A stretch of DNA of 64,000 bases, taken from contig JADJIV010000011.1 in NCBI GenBank assembly GCA_016706845.1, forward strand, positions 60,775 through 124,774, given 5' to 3'. Origin of the DNA: PNOJ01 sp016706845. GTDB taxonomy: Bacteria > Krumholzibacteriota > Krumholzibacteriia > LZORAL124-64-63. The notes under the pieces were generated by a model, which was not told where the DNA came from, did no database searches, and worked only from the letters and a program-made list of their open reading frames with translations. Every line of letters begins with the position of its first letter. The stretch's first letter is position 1. The position numbers and the translations under genes were made by a program. Of this stretch, positions 8,438 to 17,118 are shown piece by piece.

Positions 8438-11155
8438 GGCTCCCGCCCCCGATCCCGGTTGCCCATCTCCTGCGCCGGCCCGACGGCCGGCGGCGCTTCC
8501 TGTCGCGGCATCGCGATGCGGAAGACCGCGCCGCCGCCTTCGCGGTTCCCGGCCGCGATCGTGCCGCCGTGCGCGTGGACGATGCCGCGGCAGATGGCCA
8601 GGCCCAGGCCGACGCCGCCGGAGCGCACCCCGTGGCCCGCGATAGAACTTCTCGAACACCTGCTCCGCGGCGCCCGCCGGCAGGCCGGGGCCGCGATCGG
8701 CGACCTCGATCTCGATCGTCCCGGGCAGCACGCGGGCCGCGATCTCCAGCGGCGCCTCGGCGCCGGCGTGCTTGATCACGTTCTCGAAGAGGTTGACGAA
8801 GATCTGCCCGAACAGGACCGGGTCCACCGACAGCAGCGGCAGGTCGGCCGGCAGGTCCACCCGCACCTCGCGCGCGCCGAGCTTCGCCTCCAGCCGGGAC
8901 AGGGCCGACCCGACGATCTCCTCCAGCGGCACCCACTCGCGCTTCGGGGCGATGCCGCCGGACTCCAGGCGCACCATGTCCAGGATGTTCGCGACCAGCC
9001 GCTCCATCCGCTCCGCCTCGGCGCAGATCGTGTCGCACAGCTCCCGCCGTTGCAATGCCGAAAGCGGCGCACGCTCGTCCCTCAGGGTCGACCCGGCGCC
9101 GATGATCGCGCCCAGCGGCGTGCGCAGGTCGTGGGACACGGCCCCGAGCAGCGCGCTGCGGGTCTCCTCGGTGCGGATGCGCAGCGCCGCGGCGCGGGCC
9201 TCCTCCAGGAAGCGCACGCGTTCGATCGCCAGCGCCGCCTGCCGCACGAACGCCTCCAGGAAGCCCCGCTGCTCCACCGCGAGCAGCTCGCGCGAGGGCG
9301 CCGCGACGGCGAGCACGCCCACGGCGCCGGCGCCCGCCACGATCGGGATGCAGGTCACCCGCGCGCCGGGCAGCGTGTCGGTCCCCTGGCCGGCGGGCCG
9401 GCCGTGCTCGACGGCCCAGCGGGCCACGGCCAGCTCCTCCTCGCTCAACTCCAGGTCCGGACCGCTCCTGCCCCGGATCGCCGGCGTGCCCGTGGTGTCA
9501 GGCAGCAGGACGAGCGCCTCGCCGCCGAAGACCTTGGCCGCGTGCACGGCGGTCACCTGCGCCGCCCGCGCCTCGTCCTGCACGGTCGCCAGCTCGCGGC
9601 TCAGGGAGTAGAGCGCGGCGGTCCGGCTCTCCCGCCGCAGCGCTCCGTGCTCCTGCCGGCGCAGGCGGGCGGTGAGGCCGCTGATGACCAGTCCCACGGC
9701 GAACATCATCAGGAAGGTGAGCAGGTGGCGCGCGTTCTCCACGCTGAACGTGTGGTAGGGCAGCACGAAGAAGAAGTCGTAGGCCGCCACCGACAGCGCC
9801 GCCGCGGCGAGCGAAGGCCCCCGCCCGTAGCGGTAGGCCGCCACCATGATCGTCAGCAGGAACATCATCACGAAGTCGGGCTGCGACAGGAAGCCGCGCG
9901 CCAGGATCCCCACCGCGGTCGCCGCGGCCACCGACAGCAGCGCGAAGCCGTAGCCGACGCGATCGAACGGCCGCGGCACGGGGGCGCGCCGTTCCGCGCG
10001 CCGGTCGGGCGTCTCGTCCCCGGCGATGAAGTGGACCTCGATGTCGCCGCTGCCGCGCACGATCTGGTTCACGAGCGAGCCCGAGAAACGGTCGCGCCAG
10101 CGGGAGTGGGTCGGCTTGCCGACGATGATGCGGGTCACGTTGTTCTCGCGGGCGTACTCGATCAGCGCGTCGGCCACCCGCCGCCCGGTGAGCTGCACGA
10201 CCTCGCCGCCCAGGGACTCGGCCAGCAGCAGGTGGCCCTGCAGCCGCTCCCGGTCGGCGTCGCTCATCGGGAAGGCGTCCGGCGCCTCCACGTACACCGC
10301 CGCCCAGCGCGCGCGCAGGCCCTCGGCCATGCGCCGCGCCCCGCGGATGATCCGCGCCGACGACGGGCTCGACCCCACGCAGACCAGGATGTGCTCCGCC
10401 GCGGGCCAGGTCGCCTTGATGTCGTAGTCGTGCCGGTAGGCCCGCACGTCGGCGTCGATGCGCTCGGCGGCGCGACGCAGCGACAGCTCCCGCAGGGCGA
10501 GCAGGTTGCCGCGCCGGAAGAAGTGGTCGACGGCCCGGCTGGCCTGCTCCGGGATGTAGACCTTGCCGTCCTTCAGCCGCTCCAGCAGCTCGTCGGGCGG
10601 CAGGTCGACCACCTCGAGCTCGTCGGCCCGCTCGAGGATCGAGTCCGGCACCGTCTCGCGCACGCGGACGTAGGTGATCTGGGAGATGACGTCGTTGAGG
10701 CTCTCGACGTGCTGCACGTTCAGCGTGGTGTGGACGTCGATGCCGTTCTCGAGCAGCTCCAGGACGTCCTGCCAGCGCTTGCGGTGGCGGCTGCCCGGGG
10801 CGTTGGCGTGCGCCAGCTCGTCGAGGATGAGCACCGCGGGCCGGCGGGCCAGGGCCCGGTCCAGGTCGAATTCGGCCAGCGTGGTGCCGCGGTAGGCGAC
10901 CTCGCGCAGCGGCAGGATCTCCAGGCCGGCGAGCAGCGCGGCCGTCTCCGCGCGCCCGTGGGTCTCGACGCAGCCGACCGCGACGTCGACGCCCGCCGCC
11001 TGCAGGCGCAGGGCCGACTCGAGCATCGTGTAGGTCTTGCCGATCCCGGGCGCGTAGCCGAAGAAGATCTTCAGGGAGGCCCGGGCGTGGCGCCCCTCCT
11101 CGGCCTGCACGCGGCGCAGCAGCGCGTCGGGGTCGGGCCGGTCGTCATGATTCAT
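8434..11155 (-). CDS. kdpD: KdpD, potassium/turgor sensor histidine kinase (one frameshift)
   Basis: Domains in order: KdpD N-terminal domain with Walker A GYAPGIGKT (residues 33-41), Usp domain, a DUF4118-type block of four membrane segments (~residues 400-500), a GAF-like region, HisKA with SHDLRTPLG, and HATPase with DRGPGLPAG. The frame runs intact from the ATG at 11155 to FYRG near 8640, then leaves the frame. The rest (SGGVGLGLAICRGIVHAHGG, the G2 box) is read in another frame to a TGA at 8434-8436. Removing one G from the run near 8637-8640 restores a normal ~907-residue KdpD. It is likely a sequence error or a recent mutation. It lies 31 bp after kdpC and overlaps kdpE by 4 nt. Confidence 0.9.
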
Positions 11156-11186
11156 CGTCGCCCACTCTCGTCATGCGGCGAGGGTA

Positions 11187-11774
11187 TCACCGGGGGCCGC
11201 CCGCCTCCAGCCTATTCAGCGCGAGGTTGAGGCGCAGGACGTTCACGCGGGGTTCGCCGAAGAGGCCCAGCAGGCGCCCTTCGCGGTGCGCGTCCACCAG
11301 CGAGTGCACCGTCTCCTCGGGCAGACCGCGGCTGCGGGCGACGCGCGGCACCTGGTAATAGGCGGCCGCCGGTGAAATGTGGGGGTCGAGCCCGCTGCCG
11401 GACGTCGTCACCAGATCGACGGGGATCGGCCGCAGGTCGCCCGGATCGGCCGCCCGCAGCGCCTCCACCCAGGCGGCGACGGCCGCCCGCAACGCCGGGT
11501 TCGAGGGTCCGAGGTTCGACCCCGTGGACGCCGCGGCCCGGTACGGCTCCGGCGACGTCGCCGACGGCCTCCCCCAGAAGTGGTCCGGCCGCGCGAACGG
11601 CTGCCCCACGAGCCCCGATCCGACCGTCCGGCCGTCCAGGTCGATCGCGCTGCCGTTCGCCTGGCGCGGGAACACGAGCTGCGCGAACCCCGTGACGACC
11701 GCGGGGTAGGCCAGTCCGAGCAGCACCGTGAACAGCAGCAGCAGCGTCAGCGCCGGTCTCAGGATCCTCAACAT
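11187..11774 (-). CDS. kdpC: KdpC, accessory subunit of the K+-transporting P-type ATPase
   Basis: A 195-residue protein with one N-terminal membrane helix (residues ~5-27), followed by the typical periplasmic/soluble domain: FARPDHFWGRPSAT, GSNLGPSNPAL, DLVTTSGSGLDPHISP and ALNRLE. These are the hallmark KdpC blocks. The start ATG at 11774 lies 2 nt beyond the kdpB stop. KdpC stabilises the KdpFABC complex and helps ATP binding by KdpB. Confidence 0.95.
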   Translation of the reverse strand: MLRILRPALTLLLLFTVLLGLAYPAVVTGFAQLVFPRQANGSAIDLDGRTVGSGLVGQPFARPDHFWGRPSATSPEPYRAAASTGSNLGPSNPALRAAVAAWVEALRAADPGDLRPIPVDLVTTSGSGLDPHISPAAAYYQVPRVARSRGLPEETVHSLVDAHREGRLLGLFGEPRVNVLRLNLALNRLEAGGPR

Positions 11775-11776
11775 GT

Positions 11777-13855
11777 TCACACCCCCATCCACTGGAGCAG
11801 CAGATCGATGCCCTTGATGCACGGGAACGGCAGGATCAGGCCGCCGAGCCCGTACACCAGCAGGTTGTTGCGCAGCAGGCGCGCGGCCGGCGCGGGGCGG
11901 TACTTCACCCCGCGCAGGGCCAGGGGGATCAGCCCCACGATGATCAGGGCGTTGAACACGACCGCCGAGAGCACGGCGCTCTGCGGCGAATGCAGCCGCA
12001 TCACGTTCAGGGCGCCCAGCTCGGGATAGGTCGCGACGAAGGCCGCCGGGATGATGGCGAAGTACTTCGAGACGTCGTTGGAGATGCTGAAGGTGGTGAG
12101 CGCGCCGCGCGTCATCAGCATCTGCTTGCCGATGGCCACGATGTCCAGCAGCTTGGTGGGGTTGGAATCCAGGTCCACCATGTTGCCGGCCTCCTTGGCG
12201 GCCTGGGTGCCGGTGTTCATCGCCACGGCCACGTCGGCCTGGGCCAGCGCCGGCGCGTCGTTGGTGCCGTCGCCCGTCATGGCGACCAGCCGCCCCTGCC
12301 GCTGGTACTCGCGGATCAGGTCGAGCTTGCGCTCGGGCGTGGCCTCGGCCAGGAAGTCGTCCACGCCGGCCTCGGCGGCGATGGCCGAGGCGGTCAGCGG
12401 GTTGTCCCCGGTGATCATCACGGTCCGGATGCCGATGCGCCGCATCTCGGCGAAACGCTCGCGGATGCCGCCCTTTGACGATGTCCTTGAGGTGGACCAC
12501 GCCGAGCGCCCGGCGCCCGTCGGCCACCAGCAGCGGCGTCCCGCCCCCGCGCGCGAGATCGTCGGCGGCCGCGGTCACCTCCCGCGGCACCGACCCGCCC
12601 TGTTCGACCACGAAGCGCGCGACGGCGTCCACGGCGCCCTTGCGGATCATCCGGCCGTCGACGTCGACGCCGCTCATCCGGGTGTGCGCGGAGAACGGCA
12701 CGAAGCTCGCGCCGAGGCCCTGCAGGTCCCGGCCGCGCAGGTCGAAGCACTCCTTGGCCAGCACCACGACGCTGCGCCCCTCGGGCGTCTCGTCGGCCAG
12801 CGACGCGAGCTGCGCGGCGTCGGCCAGCTCCCGTTCCGTCACCCCCGGGGCCGGCAGGAAGGCCACGGCCTCGCGGTTGCCCAGGGTGATGGTGCCCGTC
12901 TTGTCCAGCAGCAGCACGTCGACGTCGCCGGCGGCCTCGACCGCGCGCCCGGACGTCGCCAGCACGTTGGCCTGGACCATGCGATCCATCCCCGCGATGC
13001 CGATGGCCGACAGCAGGCCGCCGATCGTCGTGGGGATCAGGCAGACCAGCAGGGCGACCAGCACGGTGAGCGGGACGGGCGACCCCTGGCCCCCGGAGAG
13101 CGCGGCGTGGGACGAGAAGGCGAACAGCGTCGCGGTCGCGAGCAAAAAGACGATGGTCAGCGCCGCCAGCAGGATGTTCAGCGCGATCTCGTTGGGCGTC
13201 TTGCGCCGCTTCGCCCCCTCGACCAGCGCGATCATGCGGTCCAGGAAGGTCTCGCCCGGATCGGCGGTGATGCGCACCACGATCCAGTCGGACAGCACCC
13301 GCGTGCCGCCGGTCACGGCGCTGCGGTCGCCGCCGCTCTCGCGGATCACCGGCGCGCTCTCGCCGGTGATGGCGCTCTCGTCGACCGAGGCGATGCCCTC
13401 GATCACCTCCCCGTCGCCGGGCACGAGGTCGCCCGCCTCCACCAGCACCAGGTCGTCCCGGCGCAGGCTCGCGGACATGACCTCCGTGACGGCAATATCT
13501 TGTCGGCGTCGCGCCGCGGCCCGGCCAGGCGCTTGGCCGCCACCTCGCGGCGCGCCCGGCGCAGATTCGCGGCCTGCGCCTTGCCCCGGCCCTCGGCCAT
13601 CGCCTCGGCGAAGTTGCCGAAGAGCACCGTGAACCAGAGCCAGAGCGTGACGGCCAGGATGAACGGCGCCGGCGCCTCACCCGCCCCGGTGACCAGCGCG
13701 TGCACGTACAGCAGCGACGTGAACACGCTGCCGATCTCCACGACGAACATGACGGGATTGCGGCAGAGCGTCCGCGGATCCAGCTTGCGGAACGCGTCGC
13801 GGACCGCGCGGGCGACGAGCGCGCGGTCGGGTCCGGTCTTCTTCTCCTGGCTCAT
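11777..13855 (-). CDS. kdpB: KdpB, catalytic P-type ATPase subunit (two frameshifts)
   Basis: All P-type ATPase signatures are present but spread over three frame segments. MSQEKKTGPDRALVARAV starts at 13855 (4-nt overlap with the kdpA stop). The middle segment holds SAITGES (TGES loop) and LLLDKTGTIT (phosphorylation Asp). The last segment has VAMTGDGTNDAPALAQADVA and ends GIDLLLQWMGV. The frame breaks near 13490 (after DKILP) and near 12477, where GTCAAAGGGCGGC has one A more than the coding GTCAAGGGCGGC. Corrected, the protein is about 690 residues, the usual KdpB length. It hydrolyses ATP to drive K+ import through KdpA. Confidence 0.9.
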
Positions 13856-15579
13856 GGCGCACCTCCCGCGCCCGCGGACAGGCGCAAATGTTCCACGATG
13901 GGGCCGAGCGCCAGCGCCGGGAAGAACGTCAGCGCCCCGACGAGCACCACGACGCCCACCAGCATCAGCACGAACAACGGAGTGTCGGTGGGCAGCGTGC
14001 CCGCCGAGGCCGGCACGATCTTCTTGCGCGCCAGCGATCCGGCCAGCGCCAGGACCGGCACGATGACCCAGTAGCGGCCCACGAGCATGCACAGCCCGAG
14101 CGCCACCGCGTAGAAGGTCGACGTCACGTCCAGGCCCGCGAACGCCGAGCCGTTGTTGTTCGCGGCCGAGGAGAACGCGTAGAGGATCTCCGTGAAGCCG
14201 TGGGGGCCGGGATTGGGCGCCGCCGCCGCCGCCCTCTGCAGGCTGACGGCGACGGCCGTCCCGAGCAGGACCGCGGCCGCCGGCACCAGGATGACCAGCG
14301 ACGCCATCTTCATCTCGTAGGCCTCGACCTTCTTGCCCAGCAGCTCGGGCGTCCGGCCGACCATGAGCCCGGCGATGAAGACGGCCACGACGACGAACAT
14401 CAGCATGCCGTAGAGTCCCGACCCGACGCCGCCGAAGACGACCTCCCCCAGCTGCATGAGCCACAGCGGCGCCAGCCCGCCGAGCGGCGTGAAGCTGTCG
14501 TGCATGGAGTTCACCGAGCCGTTCGAAGCCGCCGTGGTCGCGGCGGCCCAGAGCGCCGAGCCCGGCACCCCGAAGCGGACCTCCTTGCCCTCCATGTTCC
14601 CGGCGGACTGGTCCAGGCCCAGATCGCCGAGCGCGGGGTTGCCGGCCCGTTCGGCCGCGGCGCCGACCAGCAGCAGCGGCACCAGCAGCGCCGTCATCGC
14701 CGCGAACAGCATCCAGCCGTGCCGCCGCGAACCGACCAGGCGGCCGAAGGCGAAGCAGAAGGCAGCCGGCAAAAGCAAAATGGCGAGCACCTGGACGAGA
14801 TTGCTCAGCGGGGTCGGGTTCTCCAGCGGGTGCGCCGAGTTGGTGTTGTAGTAGCCACCCCCGTTGGTCCCGAGCTGCTTGATCGCCACCTGCGAGGCCA
14901 CGGGGCCGATCGCGATCGTCTGCAGCGGCACGCCGGCCTGCGGCTCGACCAGTTCCACCGCCAGCTCACCGCGTCCGGTCTGCACCACGCCCTGCGAAAC
15001 GAGCAGGCCGGCGCAGAGCAGCGACAGCGGCAGCAGGACGTAGAGCGTCCCGCGCACGAGGTCCACCCAGAAGCTGCCGAGCGTCTCCACGCCGTGGCGG
15101 GCGAAGCCGCGGGCCAGGGCCACGGCCACGGCCATCCCCGTCGCCGCGGAGAGGAAATTCTGGACGGTGAGCGCGGCCATCTGCGTGAGATGGCTCATCG
15201 TGGTCTCGCCGCCGTAGCACTGCCAGTTCGTGTTCGTCGCGAAGCTCACCGCGGTGTTGAAGGCGATCGCGGGGTTCACGGCCGGCAGGCCGGCGGGATT
15301 CAGGGGCAGCGCGCCCTGCCACCGCTGCAGCAGATAGACGACCAGGGCGCCTGCGAGGTTGAACAAGAGAAGGCTGAGGGTGTAGCGGCGCCAGGACATC
15401 TCCTCGTCCGCGGACATGCCGGCGAGACGGTAGACACGGCGCTCGAACGGCCCGAGCAGGCGCTGCGCGAAGCGGGTCCGGCCTTCGTAGACGTCCGCCA
15501 GGTACCGGCCGAGGGGCGCGGCCAGCAGCGCGAGCAACGCGAAGTAGACGGCGTACTGGGCCAGCGTCAGCGCATCCAT
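13852..15579 (-). CDS. kdpA: KdpA, K+-translocating subunit
   Basis: A 575-residue membrane protein, close to the usual ~560. The selectivity-filter regions are visible: SFATNTNWQCYGGE, LGTNGGGYYNTNSAHPLENP, TTAASNGSVNSMHDSFTPLG and FSSAANNNGSAFAGLD. The start is the ATG at 15579 (MDALTLAQYAV), which overlaps the kdpF stop (TGATG). A longer upstream frame is only the kdpF region out of frame. The stop overlaps the kdpB ATG by 4 nt. Confidence 0.95.
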   Translation of the reverse strand: MDALTLAQYAVYFALLALLAAPLGRYLADVYEGRTRFAQRLLGPFERRVYRLAGMSADEEMSWRRYTLSLLLFNLAGALVVYLLQRWQGALPLNPAGLPAVNPAIAFNTAVSFATNTNWQCYGGETTMSHLTQMAALTVQNFLSAATGMAVAVALARGFARHGVETLGSFWVDLVRGTLYVLLPLSLLCAGLLVSQGVVQTGRGELAVELVEPQAGVPLQTIAIGPVASQVAIKQLGTNGGGYYNTNSAHPLENPTPLSNLVQVLAILLLPAAFCFAFGRLVGSRRHGWMLFAAMTALLVPLLLVGAAAERAGNPALGDLGLDQSAGNMEGKEVRFGVPGSALWAAATTAASNGSVNSMHDSFTPLGGLAPLWLMQLGEVVFGGVGSGLYGMLMFVVVAVFIAGLMVGRTPELLGKKVEAYEMKMASLVILVPAAAVLLGTAVAVSLQRAAAAAPNPGPHGFTEILYAFSSAANNNGSAFAGLDVTSTFYAVALGLCMLVGRYWVIVPVLALAGSLARKKIVPASAGTLPTDTPLFVLMLVGVVVLVGALTFFPALALGPIVEHLRLSAGAGGAP

Positions 15580-15668
15580 CAGAACCACTCCGGCTTCAGC
15601 ATGGCCACCAGCAGATAGACGAGCAGCAGCAACGCCAGGGCGGCCCCCGTCCACAGCAACACGGTCAT
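15579..15668 (-). CDS. kdpF: KdpF, single-helix peptide of the Kdp complex
   Basis: A 29-residue peptide starting MTVLLWTGAAL and ending AMLKPEWF, one hydrophobic helix with the KPE-F C-terminus typical of KdpF. The stop overlaps the kdpA start (TGATG). KdpF stabilises KdpABC in the membrane. Confidence 0.85.
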   Translation of the reverse strand: MTVLLWTGAALALLLLVYLLVAMLKPEWF

Positions 15669-15681
15669 CGCGGCACCTCCG

Positions 15682-15762
15682 TCAGACCTTTTCCAGCAGC
15701 CGCACCAATGCGACGGTGAGCAGGAAGAAGCCCACGAGCACGGCCAAAAGGATGAGGTCCAT
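15682..15762 (-). CDS. 26-residue single-helix peptide, first gene of the kdp operon
   Basis: The frame from the ATG at 15762 to the TGA at 15682 encodes one hydrophobic helix (DLILLAVLVGFFLLTVAL) ending VRLLEKV. It lies 13 bp ahead of kdpF and has a plausible GGAAAGG ribosome site. Short membrane peptides ending VRLCE(R/K)L-like occur upstream of kdpF/kdpA in many bacteria. The function is unknown; a role in the Kdp complex or in leader control is inference. Confidence 0.6.
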   Translation of the reverse strand: MDLILLAVLVGFFLLTVALVRLLEKV

Positions 15763-15823
15763 GGTTCGCCTTTCCGGCGCGGACCGGGCGCGGTTTCGCC
15801 CAGGCATCACGCCCTGCCCGTTC

Positions 15824-15887
15824 AGTATCGGCTCAATGGTGTCAAAGCGAGGTCAAGACGGAGGTGGGAAGCGTCAGGAAAGTGTCA
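15824..15887 (-). promoter_or_regulatory. kdp promoter: tandem TGAC direct-repeat boxes plus -10
   Basis: On the plus strand the box reads GTCA-N7-GTCA (15841-15855), 17 nt, GTCA-N7-GTCA (15873-15887). Half-sites lie 11 bp apart, as for OmpR/PhoB-family regulators, and the two sites are 32 bp apart. On the minus strand TGACACC is followed by CCGAT and a -10-like GATACT (15829-15824), 10 nt from TGACACC, with the box taking the place of the -35. The same layout occurs before the KimA-like gene. KdpE is the likely binder (inference). Confidence 0.7.
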
Positions 15888-15901
15888 GTGGAGAATCGGG
15901 G

Positions 15902-16999
15902 TCAAACCAGCGGCGGCCGGCGTTGCGCGAAGTGGCGGGAATCCCCCCACGCATTGCGTACGACCGTCCGGCCGGCCGTTTCGACCCGGTGCTGCAGGCA
16001 GACGCGGCAGGCCTCCCGCCCCTCGTCCAGGCAGGGTTTGCCCTCGTACAGCTGGTAATTGCGGCGGGCGTCCTGCGGCGTGAGGTTGGGCATGATCACG
16101 TTGGCCCCGCAGGCGATCCCCTGCTCACGGCCGTCGGGCGCCAGGGCCTGCAGTGCCGTCGTGGCGGCGATGTTGACGTCCGGCAGCGCCAGCCTCGTGA
16201 CCGCGATCATGTTCAGGGCCAGCGACAGCAGCTCGTCGTGCGGCATCATCCCCAGCCCGCGCATGGGCGACTGGTCGTGCACGATGTAGGGGCCCATGCC
16301 GATCATGTCCACGTCCTGGCCGCGGAAGAACAGGATGTCGTCGGCCAGGTCCCCGACGGTCTGCCCCGGGATGCCGATCATCACCCCGGTGCCGACCTGG
16401 AACCCCGCCTCGCGCAGCGACGCCAGGCAGGCCACGCGGTCCTCGAAACGCTGGGCCGCCGGATGCAGGCGCGCGAACAGCTCGGGGTTGGAGGTCTCGA
16501 TGCGCAGCAGGTAGCGGTGGGCGCCGGCCGCGCGGAAGCGGCGGTAGACTGCGGGCGCGTGCTCGCCGACCGACAGCGTGATCCCCAGCCCGTCCGGCAG
16601 CTCGGGACCGCGGCTGCGCTCCTTGATCTCCCGCACGCAGTCCTCGACGAAGCCGACGAACGCGTCGTCCCACTTCTCCCCGGACTGCAGCACGCAGGAG
16701 CCGTAGCCCATCGCGGCCGCCCACAGGGCGCAGTCCACAACCTCCTCATGGGACAGGCAGTAGCGCTCCACCTCGCGGTTGCCCGCGCGGATGCCGCAGT
16801 AGTGGCAGTTGCGGGCGCACTCGTTGCTGAACTCGACGATGCCGCGGTAGTAGACCCCGTCGCCGACGGTGCGGGTGGCGAGGTCGAAGGCGGCGCGGCG
16901 CAGGCGGGCGACGTCCTGCGGGGCGGTCAGGGACAACAGCGCGATCAGGTCCTCGCGGGAGAGGGGCTGGGCAGTGGGATCGGCGAGGAGTCGGTCCAT
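15902..16999 (-). CDS. hydE: HydE-type radical SAM protein ([FeFe]-hydrogenase maturase family)
   Basis: A 365-residue radical SAM protein. The cluster motif CARNCHYC is at residues 61-68, followed by GIRAGN. The barrel has SVGEHAPAVYRRFRAAGA, RIETSNPELFARLHP, GIPGQTVGDLADDI, DVDMIGMGPYIVH and CGANVIMPNLTP, blocks characteristic of HydE, with a C-terminal GKPCLDEGREACRVC that may bind a second cluster. The start at 16999 (MDRLLADP) is chosen over the longer frame because the family begins there. HydE makes part of the H-cluster diiron site and normally works with HydF and HydG, none of which is in the window. PylB and BioB are related; the motifs fit HydE better. Confidence 0.85.
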   Translation of the reverse strand: MDRLLADPTAQPLSREDLIALLSLTAPQDVARLRRAAFDLATRTVGDGVYYRGIVEFSNECARNCHYCGIRAGNREVERYCLSHEEVVDCALWAAAMGYGSCVLQSGEKWDDAFVGFVEDCVREIKERSRGPELPDGLGITLSVGEHAPAVYRRFRAAGAHRYLLRIETSNPELFARLHPAAQRFEDRVACLASLREAGFQVGTGVMIGIPGQTVGDLADDILFFRGQDVDMIGMGPYIVHDQSPMRGLGMMPHDELLSLALNMIAVTRLALPDVNIAATTALQALAPDGREQGIACGANVIMPNLTPQDARRNYQLYEGKPCLDEGREACRVCLQHRVETAGRTVVRNAWGDSRHFAQRRPPLV

Positions 17000-17118
17000 C
17001 GGGAAACCCGGCTTTGCGGTTGGGGACCGGATCCGGCGTACGTCGGCTCCATGGTAGGCGCCGCCGCGGCCGTATGCAACCGGCGCAGGAGGCCGCAAGG
17101 ATCGGCGCCCGCACGGCG

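Noticed and set aside
15763..15823. c-di-AMP riboswitch in the kdp leader
   Set aside because: The ~55-nt leader is too short and lacks the GCCGAAT and CAGCTAAC cores seen upstream of the KimA-like gene.
15902..16999. PylB (pyrrolysine synthesis) identity for the radical SAM protein
   Set aside because: Motifs GIPGQT-DLADD, DVDMIGMGPYI and CGANVIMPNLTP fit HydE, and no other pyl genes are present.
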